NCBI RefSeq assembly: GCF_000943555.1
Contig: NZ_JTDV01000016.1
Coordinates: 91,023-155,022, forward strand
DNA from: Neotamlana nanhaiensis
GTDB taxonomy: Bacteria; Bacteroidota; Bacteroidia; Flavobacteriales; Flavobacteriaceae
Reading direction: 5' to 3'
Length of the DNA stretch: 64,000 bases
Below are positions 34,988-44,510 of this stretch, piece by piece. Position numbers and translations under genes: made by a program. Under the pieces are notes generated by a model. It was given only the letters and a program-made list of their open reading frames with translations. It was not told the origin of the DNA and did not search any database. Positions within the stretch are counted from its first letter, which is position 1. Each line of letters begins with the position of its first letter.

Positions 34988-36577
34988 CTAGTCTTTTGTA
35001 CTTAACTTAATAACCTCGTCAATCATAATATCACTTTGGTTATATACTTCGTTAAAGGCGCCATTACCAAAAAGTTGATCGGCAAATGTAGCTTTTATAT
35101 ATTGTTTTACTTCGTCGTGATAAGCCACAAAAGTAACTTTAGCTTGTGTGCGTAGGTTTAAATAATCTTGAAAAGTAAATACTAAATCGTCGCTAACTTG
35201 GTAGTTTTTAATAAAATCTTCTCTCGACATACCATCAAACGCATGACGATCTTGTTCTAATTCTTCAAAAACAAAATTGCTAAAAAAGCCACGACGATTT
35301 AAAAACGATAAAGTTTCGTTTTGCATACTAGTATCAAGCGGAACAAAAACATCGGGAATAATGCCACCACCACCATATACCACTTTACCACCTGGTGTTG
35401 TAAATTTTAACGAATCGTCTACATGAATTTTATCTGGATCTAGCAATTCACCACTATCTAAACGCTCAAAATACTCGTCGTAATAATCTTTATTACCATG
35501 GTCATAAGGGCGTTGTATAGAGCGTCCTGTTGGTGTGTAATATCGCGATACGGTTAGTCTTACGGCACTACCATCGCCTAAATCCATTTCACGCTGTACC
35601 AAACCCTTACCATACGAACGGCGACCAACAATAGTGCCTTTGTCGTTATCTTGCAAGGCGCCAGCAACAATTTCGCTAGCCGATGCGCTATTTTCATCAA
35701 TTAAAACGTAAACTTCGCCGTCTTCAAAATCACCTTTATCGGTAGCAAAACTTTTTTCAATATCGCCACGTTTATTTTTAGTAAATAAAATAAGTTTATC
35801 GTCTTCTAAAAACTCATCAACAATTTGTTCGGCAATGCCTAAAAATCCGCCAGGGTTTTCACGTAAATCTAACGCAATTTGTGTGGCACCTAAAGCTTCC
35901 AATTTTTCTAAGCCCGTTTTAAATTCTTTATAAGTCGATTCGGCAAATCGGTTAATTTTTATATAGCCTAATTTATCGGTAAGCATATAAACGGCATCAA
36001 CGCTGGCAATAGGTATGGTGCTGCGTTTTACAGTAAAATCGAGTAGTTCGGGTTCGCCACGTCGGTAAACCTTCAAATTAACTTTCGAGTTTTTTTTGCC
36101 CTTCAGCTTTTTCACAATTTCAAAATCCTTCAGCTTATCGCCAAAAAGGGTGTCGCCATTAGCCATTATTATTCTATCGCCGCCTTTTATTCCTGCCTTG
36201 GCACTAGGGCCGTTTTCTAAGGCACGAATAACCGTAATAGTGTCGCGATAAGTATAAAAACTAATGCCAATACCAACAAAATCACCTTTCATTTCTTCGG
36301 CAACACGTTCCATATCTTCTTTAGGAATGTAAACCGAATGCGGATCGAGATTGTTTAAAATGCCATTAACCGTTACATCAACAATACTATCGGTGTTTAT
36401 ATCGTCAACATAATCGTATTCAATATAATCAATAAGGCGGTTAAGCTTATCCTTTTTACTGTTTTTGGTAAACAGCCTATCGGGCGCATCGCTAAAATTA
36501 AGTTTTCCGCCAATAAAAATACCAGCCGCAATAGCAGCGCCTAAAATTAAGGGTAAGTATTTTTTTTGGTAACTCAT
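34988..36577 (-). CDS. S41-family C-terminal processing peptidase
   Basis: 529 residues. An N-terminal signal anchor (about 8-24) targets the periplasm. A PDZ domain lies at about 97-175 (GDFVGIGISF, GGDRIIMANGDTLFG), then the catalytic S41 core: nucleophile S299 in DENSASASEIVAGAL and base K324 in RRSYGKGLVQ. The C-terminal 130 residues are a family-specific extension. CtpA-type proteases trim or degrade periplasmic and secreted proteins. The start directly follows the dCMP deaminase stop codon (zero gap), so they form an operon. Confidence 0.94.
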   Translation of the reverse strand: MSYQKKYLPLILGAAIAAGIFIGGKLNFSDAPDRLFTKNSKKDKLNRLIDYIEYDYVDDINTDSIVDVTVNGILNNLDPHSVYIPKEDMERVAEEMKGDFVGIGISFYTYRDTITVIRALENGPSAKAGIKGGDRIIMANGDTLFGDKLKDFEIVKKLKGKKNSKVNLKVYRRGEPELLDFTVKRSTIPIASVDAVYMLTDKLGYIKINRFAESTYKEFKTGLEKLEALGATQIALDLRENPGGFLGIAEQIVDEFLEDDKLILFTKNKRGDIEKSFATDKGDFEDGEVYVLIDENSASASEIVAGALQDNDKGTIVGRRSYGKGLVQREMDLGDGSAVRLTVSRYYTPTGRSIQRPYDHGNKDYYDEYFERLDSGELLDPDKIHVDDSLKFTTPGGKVVYGGGGIIPDVFVPLDTSMQNETLSFLNRRGFFSNFVFEELEQDRHAFDGMSREDFIKNYQVSDDLVFTFQDYLNLRTQAKVTFVAYHDEVKQYIKATFADQLFGNGAFNEVYNQSDIMIDEVIKLSTKD

Positions 36578-37009
36578 TTAAGCAGTTATATCTTCAATTT
36601 GTTCAACTACAACGCCTGCGCGTTCTAAAAATTTTAAACCCGAATCATCTTTATATGCCTGATGATAAACTACTTTTACAATACCTGCTTGGTGAATTAA
36701 TTTGCTACAATCTTTACAAGGCGATAAAGTAATGTAAAGTGTAGCGCCTTTAGCCGATTGCGTAGATGCGGCCACCTTTAAAATAGCATTAGCTTCGGCG
36801 TGTAGTACATACCATTTGGTGTAACCCTCATCGTCTTCACAAAAATTCTCGAAACCTGTTGGCGTACCGTTGTAGCCATCAGAAATTATCATTCTATCTT
36901 TAACAATAATAGCACCTACTTGCCGGCGCTTGCAGTACGATAATTTTCCCCATTCTTGCGCAATTCTTAAGTAGGCTTTATCGTATTTAAGTTGTTTGTT
37001 TTTAGGCAT
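36578..37009 (-). CDS. dCMP deaminase family protein (ComE-like)
   Basis: 143 residues from the ATG at 37009 (MPKNKQLKYDKAYLRIAQEW). Longer frames to 37126 would translate a non-coding palindromic element and are rejected. The zinc deaminase motifs are H-A-E in VLHAEANAILK and PCKDC in LSPCKDCSKLIH. RRQVGAIIVKDRMIISDGYN and GTPTGFENFCED are typical. It likely deaminates dCMP to dUMP for thymidylate supply. Operon with the S41 protease; the pairing is common in Bacteroidota. Confidence 0.93.
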   Translation of the reverse strand: MPKNKQLKYDKAYLRIAQEWGKLSYCKRRQVGAIIVKDRMIISDGYNGTPTGFENFCEDDEGYTKWYVLHAEANAILKVAASTQSAKGATLYITLSPCKDCSKLIHQAGIVKVVYHQAYKDDSGLKFLERAGVVVEQIEDITA

Positions 37010-37021
37010 TAAATTTAATTT

Positions 37022-37064
37022 GGGCGTTACCCACAAGGGGTCAGGCTTTCCGCTATATCTTTTT
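37022..37064. repeat. Flavobacterial REP-like palindromic element
   Basis: GGGCGTTACCC (37022-37032) and AGGGGTCAGGCTTTCCGCTA (starting at 37036) include a short hairpin ACCC-N-GGGT (stem 29-32 with 38-41) followed by a T-rich end (TATCTTTTTA). The layout resembles dispersed intergenic repeats that I recall from Flavobacteriaceae, but only this copy is in the window. It lies upstream of the dCMP deaminase start. Confidence 0.4.
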
Positions 37065-37209
37065 ATGCAATAAAGTAAATTGCTTAAATTAAGCATACGT
37101 TTAGCATAAAAAGTATGCCGCTGCAATCCTTAACGCAAAAACACTATAACGAATATACGTTGTAAGTATTTTATAAACAACCTAAAGTTAGTTAAACTTT
37201 TTATAACGC

Positions 37210-37800
37210 TTAGGCTAAATAATCGCTATTTAAAATCATAGGAATAACCAAACCAATAACAATGGCCGATAACACCATAACCCAATCGCGTTTAGAAAAC
37301 CTAAATAATGTTTGCACTAAATAGCCTAAAAAAAGCACAACAAAAACAATAATAACCTGGGCAAGCTCTATACCTAAAGCAAACTCTAGAAGTAAAATAA
37401 GTTTGCTATCCGATTCGCCTAAAAACATTTGAAACTCTCTAGCAAAACCCAACCCGTGAATTAAACCAAAAAACAAAGTCGATAAAAATAATACGCCAAC
37501 CTTTTCCTTTTGTGCGCCTTTGCCAGCAGTAAAAACATTGTAAAGCGCCACAATAAAAATAGAAACCGGAATTAAAAATTCAACAATTTGGGCATTAACG
37601 CTTACAATGTTGTACGCTGCTAAAACAAGCGATAAGGTATGCCCAAGAGTAAACATAGACACCAAAAGTAAAACCCGTTTCCAATCTTTAAACAAATAAG
37701 GAACTGTTAAAACAATAAGAAATAAAACGTGATCGTAAGCATTTATATCAAGCACGTGGTTAATACCGTACTCAACATTAAACCAAAAATCTTGAAGCAT
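37210..37800 (-). CDS. HupE/UreJ-like membrane protein
   Basis: 196 residues with about six membrane helices. The motifs are GINHVLDINAYDHVLFLIVL (His and Asp), MFTLGHTLSLVLA and FFGLIHGLGFA, the histidine-containing helices of the HupE/UreJ_2 family. Some relatives transport nickel or cobalt, but no hydrogenase or urease gene is nearby. The metal specificity is therefore unknown. Single gene between ThrDH and the deaminase operon. Confidence 0.88.
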   Translation of the reverse strand: MLQDFWFNVEYGINHVLDINAYDHVLFLIVLTVPYLFKDWKRVLLLVSMFTLGHTLSLVLAAYNIVSVNAQIVEFLIPVSIFIVALYNVFTAGKGAQKEKVGVLFLSTLFFGLIHGLGFAREFQMFLGESDSKLILLLEFALGIELAQVIIVFVVLFLGYLVQTLFRFSKRDWVMVLSAIVIGLVIPMILNSDYLA

Positions 37801-37861
37801 ATTAATTTTTAATTAGGGTTGCTCAAATATACAATTAAAAGTATGGCTTTGTTGTTAAAAA

Positions 37862-38815
37862 TTACTCGTTGTAGGTTTTATTTAATTGATTAAGCATTTC
37901 TTCGGTAATTTCGTCTAAATTAAAATGGTGTTTCCACTTCCAGTCTTGTCTTGCATACGAGTCGTTAATGTTTTTAGGCCAACTGTTTGCAATCTCTTGG
38001 CGGTAATCTGGTTTGTACGATATTTTAAAATTGGGTAAATGTTGTTTTATACTATTAGCAATAGCTTCAGGGGTAAAACTTATGGCTGCTAAGTTGTACG
38101 ACGATCTAATTTTTATAGCATCTTCTGGCGCTTGCATAATATCGATGGTGGCTTTAATGGCATCATCCATAAACATCATGGGTAATTCGGTATCGGCTTT
38201 TAAAAAACACTCATATTTATTGCTTTTAATGGCTTCGTGGTAAATTTCAACGGCATAATCGGTGGTGCCACCTCCAGGTAAGGTTTTCCAACTTATAATG
38301 CCTGGGTAGCGTATGCTTCTAACATCAATGCCGTATTTATTAAAATAATATTCGCACCAACGTTCACCAACTTGCTTGGTAATACCATACACTGTCGAAG
38401 GTTCCATTACTGTATATTGAGGTGTGTAATTAACGGGAGTAGTAGCGCCAAAAACAGCAATACTCGATGGCCAAAATACTTTGTTTATAAATTTTGCACG
38501 GGCAAGATTAAGTACGTTAAAAAGCGAGTTCATGTTTAAATCCCAAGCCTTCATTGGGTATTTTTCGCCAGTAGCGCTAAGCATTGCCGCCATTAAGTAA
38601 ATAGTATCGATGTTATATTTTTCAACACAAATTTTAATGCTGGCATAATCTTGAGCATCAACAATTTCAAAAAGCCCAGAATTTACAATAGTTTCGTTGT
38701 TGTAACTTATATCGCTGGCAATAACATTATCGTCGCCATAAATGTGTCGGAGTTTAAATGTTAATTCCGAACCTATTTGTCCGCCTGCGCCAATAATCAA
38801 TATTTTAGAGCTCAT
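37862..38815 (-). CDS. L-threonine 3-dehydrogenase, extended-SDR type
   Basis: 317 residues. The Rossmann motif GAGGQIGSE (9-17) binds NAD+. The catalytic set is S117/S118 in WPSSIAVFG and Y143xxxK147 in YGITKQVGE. RYPGIISWKTLPGGGTTDYA is the substrate-loop signature of the bacterial SDR-type threonine dehydrogenases described in flavobacteria (not the zinc MDR type). It oxidises L-threonine to 2-amino-3-ketobutyrate. The KBL partner gene is not seen here. It diverges from the lipoprotein gene at 38973. Confidence 0.9.
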   Translation of the reverse strand: MSSKILIIGAGGQIGSELTFKLRHIYGDDNVIASDISYNNETIVNSGLFEIVDAQDYASIKICVEKYNIDTIYLMAAMLSATGEKYPMKAWDLNMNSLFNVLNLARAKFINKVFWPSSIAVFGATTPVNYTPQYTVMEPSTVYGITKQVGERWCEYYFNKYGIDVRSIRYPGIISWKTLPGGGTTDYAVEIYHEAIKSNKYECFLKADTELPMMFMDDAIKATIDIMQAPEDAIKIRSSYNLAAISFTPEAIANSIKQHLPNFKISYKPDYRQEIANSWPKNINDSYARQDWKWKHHFNLDEITEEMLNQLNKTYNE

Positions 38816-38941
38816 TTTTAATGGGTTTTGTGAAAACTTTTCAAAAATAATAAGATTATGTTGAAAATATTATATTTTAATTTCATTATTTTTTGTTTGT
38901 CATAAGCGTAAAAATCGACACTATTAAAACGGCTATTACGT

Positions 38942-38949
38942 TATATTTG
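38942..38949 (+). promoter_or_regulatory. Putative -7 box for the 38973 lipoprotein gene
   Basis: TATATTTG matches TAnnTTTG exactly, 23 nt before the ATG. No TTG box at the canonical upstream distance was found. Confidence 0.4.
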
Positions 38950-38972
38950 CATGTAAATTATATTTTTAGCAA

Positions 38973-39494
38973 ATGAAATTTAAAGGTTTTGTTATTTTAA
39001 GTGTTATAGTGGTATTTTTTTCATGTAAGAAAGAAGCAGCGATAACCAAAGATTCTGAGCAAGAAAAAAAAGTAAGTACTCAATTAGTAAGCGAGCAGGA
39101 GGTTGCCAAGTTAAAGTATATTGAGTATGCATTGGATGCTAAAACCAAAGAAGCTATAAAAGACTGGAAGCCCTATTTTGAGTTACAAGATGTTATTAAT
39201 AAAGTAAAATTGGGCGATTTAGGTTATTTTGTTGCCGAAGAAAACGAAGTAGACTTATTGCTGAAAAACCTAGAAAAAACCATTCCAAAAGCTGTAAATA
39301 GTGCTTCAATAACAGCTAGAATGTTAGTGTTAAAAACAACTATGCTAAAGCTTAAAAGTTTAGCCAATTTAGATAATACTAAAACAGACGACCTATTATT
39401 AGCCATAAAAGAAAATTTTACGGCGTTTAGTAATGTTAATTTTCAAATGAATAAGAAAATTGAATTCGACTCTCGGGATATTGAGCGCCCATGA
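38973..39494 (+). CDS. Small lipoprotein of unknown function
   Basis: 173 residues with a lipobox VVFFSC (C18), so it is probably an outer- or inner-membrane lipoprotein. The mature part is helical and charged, with no recognised domain (LKYIEYALDAKTKEAIKDWK, PYFELQDVINKVKLGDLGYF, LLLKNLEKTIPKAVNSASIT). It ends in a short Arg/Pro tail. It precedes the M13 peptidase gene by 98 bp on the same strand; whether the two share a transcript is unclear. Confidence 0.75.
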   Translation: MKFKGFVILSVIVVFFSCKKEAAITKDSEQEKKVSTQLVSEQEVAKLKYIEYALDAKTKEAIKDWKPYFELQDVINKVKLGDLGYFVAEENEVDLLLKNLEKTIPKAVNSASITARMLVLKTTMLKLKSLANLDNTKTDDLLLAIKENFTAFSNVNFQMNKKIEFDSRDIERP

Positions 39495-39592
39495 ATACTA
39501 AATTTTTGTTAATAATTATTCTCTAAGCTAACAGTTTTTATATGATATAGTTAAATTGTGTTTTAAATTAAAAAACAATTTTTAACAAACTC

Positions 39593-41680
39593 ATGAAAAA
39601 ATACTCAAAACTGTTAATTTTAGCTTCAATTTGTTCTTTATCTAGTTTAACATCTTGTAAAACAGAAACAAAAAAAGAGGCCGAAGAATCTGCACCTGGT
39701 ATAGATTTAACCTTAATGGATACCTCGGTAAAGCCAAGTGAAGACTTTTTCCGTTATGTAAATGGAAAATGGTTTGATACTACGCAAATTCCAGACGATC
39801 AAACCACTTGGGGTAGTTTTAATGCACTACGTAAAAGTACCGATGCCGATGCATTAACCATACTTAAAGCAGCTATGGGCGATAATGCCGATTTAAAAAA
39901 GATTAACGTAGTTCCTGGATCCGATCAAGATAAAGCTGTAAAACTTTATAAAACAATTATGGATACGGTAAGCCGTAACCAACAAGGTATTGCTCCAATA
40001 CAATCCTATTTAGATAAAATAAATGCCATTAATAACATAAGCGATTTACAAGATTATTTAATTGAAATGGAGCCCAAAGGTGGTGCTGGTTTTATTAGTT
40101 TTTATGTGCGTTCACATACTAAAAATAGTGATATTAATGCAGCTTATTTAAGCAGCGGTCGTTTAGGTTTACCCGATAGAGATTATTATGTAAAAGATGA
40201 TGAAGACTCTAAAGACAAACGCGAGAAATATGTAGCGCATATAACCAGAATGTTACAGTTTTTAGGCGATGGCGAGGATAAGGCATCAGAAGAAGCACAG
40301 CAAATATTAAACTTCGAAACACGTTTAGCCGAACCTATGATGGATAAAGTAGATAGACGTGATGCTAGAAAGCGATATAATCCACGTTCTATTGCCGAAC
40401 TACAAAATATGATTCCTGCCATTAATTGGAAACAGTATTTTAACGGTATTGGGGTAAAACAAATAGATACAATAATAGTTAGCGATGTTAAGTACACCAA
40501 AGCGTTACAAAACATATTAACCGAAAATAACGTAGACGATTGGAAGGCTTATTTACGATGGTCACTTTTTAACAGTGCGGCAGGAGCTTTAAGCACAGAG
40601 ATAGAAACTGCAAATTGGGAATTTTATAGTAAAACATTACGCGGTGCTAAAAAGCAACGTCCAAGAGACGAGCGTGCTTTACTAACCGTAAATGGTATGG
40701 TTGGTGAAGCTTTAGGTAAACTTTATGTAGATGAAAAGTTTCCACCAGAAGCAAAAGCAAAAGCCGAAAAAATGATCGCTAATGTTATAAAAGCTTTCGA
40801 AAATAGAATTAATAGTTTGTCGTGGATGACCGATGAAACTAAAGCCAAAGCTATAGAAAAACTATTAGCACTTAATGTAAAAATTGCGTATCCAGATAAA
40901 TGGAAAGATTATTCTGAGTTAGAAATTGAAGACTCAGAAAATGGCGGAAGCTATTATCAAAACAGGTTAAATGCAAGTGCATGGAGTCATAAAAAAAATC
41001 TTGAAGATTTAGGAAACCCTGTAGATAAAAGTCGTTGGGGAATGGCACCGCAAACTGTTAATGCCTACTTTAATCCTGCGTTTAACGAAATTGTATTTCC
41101 TGCAGCTATTTTACAACCACCGTTTTATAATTATTTAGCCGATGATGCTGTAAATTATGGTGGAATTGGAGCTGTAATTGGTCATGAAATCTCGCATTGT
41201 TTTGATGATTCTGGTGCGCGTTACGATAAAAATGGAAACTTAAATAATTGGTGGACCGATGAGGATTTAGAAGAGTTTGAAGCTTTAGGGAAAGCCTTAG
41301 CCGACCAATATAGCGCTATTGAGATTTTACCAGAAACCTTTATTAACGGGCCATTTACTTTAGGTGAAAACATTGGAGACTTAGGTGGTGTTACCGCAGC
41401 TTATGAAGCTTTGCAATTAAGTATGAAAGAAAACGGAAGACCTGAAAATATTGATGGTTTTACTCCAGAACAACGTTTCTTTATGTCTTGGGCAACGGTA
41501 TGGCGTACAAAAATGCGCGAAAGTGCTTTAAAGAATAGAATTAAAACCGATCCGCATTCGCCAGGAATGACACGTGCTGTACAACCTTTAAAAAATATCG
41601 ATGCTTTTTATGAAGCATTTAATATAAAAGAAGGCGACAATATGTACATTAAACCAGAAGATCGCGTTAAAATTTGGTAA
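39593..41680 (+). CDS. M13-family metallopeptidase lipoprotein (PepO/neprilysin-like)
   Basis: 695 residues with a lipobox TSCK (C22). The zinc site HEISH is at residues 531-535 (IGHEISHCFDDSGARYD), and the third ligand Glu is in LGENIGDLGGVTAAYEA. NAYFNPAFNEIVFPAAILQP is the family substrate-binding block. The large N-terminal helical domain begins LMDTSVKPSEDFFRYVNGKW. It is an extracytoplasmic endopeptidase for small peptides. A strong terminator follows. Confidence 0.95.
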   Translation: MKKYSKLLILASICSLSSLTSCKTETKKEAEESAPGIDLTLMDTSVKPSEDFFRYVNGKWFDTTQIPDDQTTWGSFNALRKSTDADALTILKAAMGDNADLKKINVVPGSDQDKAVKLYKTIMDTVSRNQQGIAPIQSYLDKINAINNISDLQDYLIEMEPKGGAGFISFYVRSHTKNSDINAAYLSSGRLGLPDRDYYVKDDEDSKDKREKYVAHITRMLQFLGDGEDKASEEAQQILNFETRLAEPMMDKVDRRDARKRYNPRSIAELQNMIPAINWKQYFNGIGVKQIDTIIVSDVKYTKALQNILTENNVDDWKAYLRWSLFNSAAGALSTEIETANWEFYSKTLRGAKKQRPRDERALLTVNGMVGEALGKLYVDEKFPPEAKAKAEKMIANVIKAFENRINSLSWMTDETKAKAIEKLLALNVKIAYPDKWKDYSELEIEDSENGGSYYQNRLNASAWSHKKNLEDLGNPVDKSRWGMAPQTVNAYFNPAFNEIVFPAAILQPPFYNYLADDAVNYGGIGAVIGHEISHCFDDSGARYDKNGNLNNWWTDEDLEEFEALGKALADQYSAIEILPETFINGPFTLGENIGDLGGVTAAYEALQLSMKENGRPENIDGFTPEQRFFMSWATVWRTKMRESALKNRIKTDPHSPGMTRAVQPLKNIDAFYEAFNIKEGDNMYIKPEDRVKIW

Positions 41681-41698
41681 TAAGCGTATAATAAAAGC

Positions 41699-41740
41699 AA
41701 AAAGGCTGATTTAAAATAAAAATTAAATCAGCCTTTTTTT
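41699..41740. terminator. Terminator after the M13 peptidase
   Basis: Stem AAGGCTGATTTAA (41702-41714) pairs perfectly with TTAAATCAGCCTT (41723-41735), loop 8 nt, followed by seven T. A run of A on the left makes it usable by the convergent TPR gene. Confidence 0.88.
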
Positions 41741-41754
41741 ATTGTTTTGTAGTC

Positions 41755-42471
41755 TTACTTTTTTTCTTGACTCGCTTCTTGCGCTTGTAAAGCTTGCTTT
41801 TGGCGCAGTAATTCGGTTTTTGTTAACTGAATTAAGTTAAAGTTTGGTGCCGTTTTTAAGGCCGCATCCAATATATCTACGGCGGCATCAATATTATTTT
41901 TTCGGTCTTTATTAAATGTGTTTAACGCATTTAAATACATAAAAGCTGATTTTAAAGGCACTTCGTAAGGTTGTTGTGTTTCGTAAAATGCTTTTTTCAT
42001 GTCGTCTTTAGCGTTCGCTAAACCATAGGTAATGTGTTTTTCAACTTCGGCAATATTTTGAGTGCTCATATTAAGTTCGGCCAAATCGTAAGCCACGTAC
42101 ACATTTGGGTTACGTTTAAAAATTTCTTCAAAATGACCAATAGCTAATTCTGGGCGTTTTAATGCTTTTAGCGAAACGGCTTTTACTTCTAAAGCAATAT
42201 CAGAATCGGAGGCATTTTTATCAAATCCAATGGTATTAATGGCTTGAACATATTTGTTTTCACTCATATAAATATAGGCTAAAGTATCTTTTCTAGCCTC
42301 CGATGGTTGTAAAACGTTTAAGTGTGTCATGGCATTAATAATACCTTGTACATCGCCTTGAGATTTCATTTGTTGGTAATAGGCTTCATAATGTTTTAAT
42401 AAATCGGTATTCGATTGCGCATTTAAGGTAACAGCAAATATTACTAAAACTATGGTAATTAATTTTTTCAT
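41755..42471 (-). CDS. Exported TPR-like protein
   Basis: 238 residues with a signal peptide ending TLNAQ. Degenerate tetratricopeptide units are visible (DTLAYIYMSENKYVQAINTI, GLKALKRPELAIGHFEEIFK-like helices, NAVYVAYDLAELNMSTQNIA-like pair, then AAVDILDAALKTAPNFNL). The end is Gln/Glu-rich. It probably acts as a periplasmic scaffold, with no specific partner predicted. The convergent terminator at 41699-41740 lies just beyond its stop. The 261-bp gap upstream (42472-42732) holds only a weak direct repeat. Confidence 0.75.
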   Translation of the reverse strand: MKKLITIVLVIFAVTLNAQSNTDLLKHYEAYYQQMKSQGDVQGIINAMTHLNVLQPSEARKDTLAYIYMSENKYVQAINTIGFDKNASDSDIALEVKAVSLKALKRPELAIGHFEEIFKRNPNVYVAYDLAELNMSTQNIAEVEKHITYGLANAKDDMKKAFYETQQPYEVPLKSAFMYLNALNTFNKDRKNNIDAAVDILDAALKTAPNFNLIQLTKTELLRQKQALQAQEASQEKK

Positions 42472-42732
42472 TGTTCTTAATTAAATTTCGTGAGCCAAAT
42501 TAAAAAAATATATGCTTTTTTTATTAAAAGATGTGTAATTATTTCTGCTTTAGTGCGATAAGTTTAACTAAGTAACTATTTAAAATGCTACAATTTGTAT
42601 AACAAAACAGTGCGATATAACCGTAAAACGATTGTAAAAGTCCTATTTTGAATAAGTTACAGGGTTTAAATTTAGGATAATTAGAAAATATTAGCTATAT
42701 TTAAGTTTACTAACTATTTAAATAAGATACAT

Positions 42733-43200
42733 ATGGGAATTAAAAGTTTTCGAGGTGCAAGGCGGATGCAAACTGCAACTGTTGATGAATCTCCACTTAA
42801 AGTAAGTGATTATATGACCACTAATTTAATTACATTTTCACCTAACCAATCTATTGAAAGTGTGATGCAAGCCCTAATTAAAAACCGAATTTCAGGTGGT
42901 CCTGTGGTAAATGAAAAGAATGAGTTAATTGGAGTAATTTCGGAAGGTGATTGTATTAAACAAATTAGCGAAAGTCGTTATTACAATATGCCCATGCACG
43001 ATAATACTATTGAAAAGCACATTACAAAAAATGTTGAAACCATTGATGGTAACATGAATATTTTTGATGCTGCGAAGCGGTTTTTAGAAGCTAAAAGGCG
43101 CCGGTTTCCTATTGTTGAGAATGGCAAGCTTATTGGACAAATAAGTCAAAAAGATGTACTTAAAGCAGCAATGCAATTAAAAGGTCAAAACTGGAAGTAA
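42733..43200 (+). CDS. Two-CBS-domain protein
   Basis: 155 residues. Two CBS motifs are visible: about 27-80 (VSDYMTTNLITFSPNQSIES, GGPVVNEKNELIGVISEGD) and about 95-150 (TKNVETIDGNMNIFDAAKRF, RRFPIVENGKLIGQISQKDV). CBS pairs bind adenine nucleotides and regulate partner enzymes or channels. No partner is fused or adjacent. Start at ATG 42733; the upstream TATATTTA is a near-match to a -7 box. The stop lies 6 bp from the convergent GIDE gene. Confidence 0.9.
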   Translation: MGIKSFRGARRMQTATVDESPLKVSDYMTTNLITFSPNQSIESVMQALIKNRISGGPVVNEKNELIGVISEGDCIKQISESRYYNMPMHDNTIEKHITKNVETIDGNMNIFDAAKRFLEAKRRRFPIVENGKLIGQISQKDVLKAAMQLKGQNWK

Positions 43201-43206
43201 TAACTT

Positions 43207-43890
43207 TCAGTTTTTTTTTATTTGAGCTTTTGGGTGATCTGTAATAATTAGCCTATGTGTATTGGTACTTTCTAAAGTGGCTAACTTTGAATAGTTGTAA
43301 CCTTCAATAGGCTGACTAAGCGATTTTAATTTAGCGATACCTCCTACGGTAATTGTTTCGCCAATTTCAATAATGCGTTCGGTATATCTTAAGGTTTTAT
43401 TTAGCCCGAACCAGTTTTTGTTTTCTACACCTAATTCCTTTAAAACATTAAGAAATTTATCTGTTGGGTTGTTTAGTACTCCAGATTGTATTTTATGATC
43501 TTGCTCCATATAAAGCAAATAGTTGTTTTCGGTAGGTTTTATCATAACCATATCGCCTTGTTTTTCAATAAAAAAATCTTGAATATCTTCTTTTTTTACT
43601 AAAGTTTTCCAGTGCGACGATTTCCCTGTACTAACGCGCTGCTCAACTTTAAAGGTATAAGCTACACATGGTCGCTTGGTGTAAGGCGCAATAAATGGTT
43701 GAGTAACTTGTAATACTTTGCCCGTTGTTTTTGTAGGTTCTCCAATTTTAAAATGCGCAATTTGTTTTGGGGTATAGGTTTTAAGTTTCCGTAAAACAGT
43801 ATTTTTTTTGCTTAAATAAAAAGAGGCCATTATTGTAGCAATCGTGAAAACAATAAATATACTTATAATTGTAATTGGCGTTATTAGCAT
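43207..43890 (-). CDS. GIDE-domain membrane protein
   Basis: 227 residues. One N-terminal membrane helix (about 4-25) is followed by a GIDE-like domain: IGEPTKTTGKVLQVTQPFIA, TKRPCVAYTFKVEQ, FFIEKQGDMVMIKP and TLRYTERIIEIGETITVGGI. In eukaryotes this fold occurs in the mitochondrial E3 ligase MUL1/GIDE, but there is no RING domain here. The role in bacteria is unknown. Convergent with the CBS gene and divergent from the GNAT gene. Confidence 0.75.
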   Translation of the reverse strand: MLITPITIISIFIVFTIATIMASFYLSKKNTVLRKLKTYTPKQIAHFKIGEPTKTTGKVLQVTQPFIAPYTKRPCVAYTFKVEQRVSTGKSSHWKTLVKKEDIQDFFIEKQGDMVMIKPTENNYLLYMEQDHKIQSGVLNNPTDKFLNVLKELGVENKNWFGLNKTLRYTERIIEIGETITVGGIAKLKSLSQPIEGYNYSKLATLESTNTHRLIITDHPKAQIKKN

Positions 43891-43967
43891 AAATAATTAA
43901 AGTTGAGTACAATAAAAATAGTAATTTAGTTTCTAATGGTTTTATAATGCGAATTTTATTATAAAAA

Positions 43968-44510
43968 ATGACACATGTTACTTATAAGTTTGCAACAAAT
44001 ACGCAAGAGCTTCAACAAATATTACATCTTCAACAGAAAAATTTACCTTCAGTGTTATCAACAAAGGAAAAGATTGCTCAGGGTTTTGTAACCGTGCAAC
44101 ATTCCTTAGAAATTTTAAACGAAATGAATCGTGTATGCCCTCATGTTATCGCTTTGTATAAGGATGAGTTGGTTGGTTATGCCTTAAGTATGGATAAGGT
44201 TTTTAAAAACAGTATACCTATTTTAAAACCTATGTTTGAGGTTATTGATAAGCATGTTGATGCCCATTTTAGCTACATAGTCATGGGGCAAATTTGTGTT
44301 GCAAAAAATTACAGAGGGCAGGGTGTTTTTAGAGGTTTATACCGTTTTATGGCAAATACTTTTAAAGCAAATTACAATGGTATTATAACAGAAGTTGATG
44401 TTGCAAACACACGTTCTATGCAAGCGCATTATGCCATAGGATTTAAAACCCTTCATAATTATGTTTTAAACAACCAAGAATGGGAAGTACTTATGTTACC
44501 TCTAAATTAA
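43968..44510 (+). CDS. GNAT-family acetyltransferase
   Basis: 180 residues. The acetyl-CoA binding motif A is visible in IVMGQICVAKNYRGQGVFRG (Q/R-x-x-G-x-G/A form), followed by LYRFMANTFKANYNGIITEV and NTRSMQAHYAIGFKTLHNY. The acceptor substrate cannot be predicted. Single gene. The 278-bp stretch after it (44511-44788) holds a 26-codon ORF (44585-44665, see findings) and a terminator hairpin. Confidence 0.85.
   Translation: MTHVTYKFATNTQELQQILHLQQKNLPSVLSTKEKIAQGFVTVQHSLEILNEMNRVCPHVIALYKDELVGYALSMDKVFKNSIPILKPMFEVIDKHVDAHFSYIVMGQICVAKNYRGQGVFRGLYRFMANTFKANYNGIITEVDVANTRSMQAHYAIGFKTLHNYVLNNQEWEVLMLPLN

Noticed and set aside
37010..37126. 39-residue N-terminal extension of the dCMP deaminase frame
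   Set aside because: The extension translates a palindromic repeat; the ATG at 37009 starts the conserved protein.
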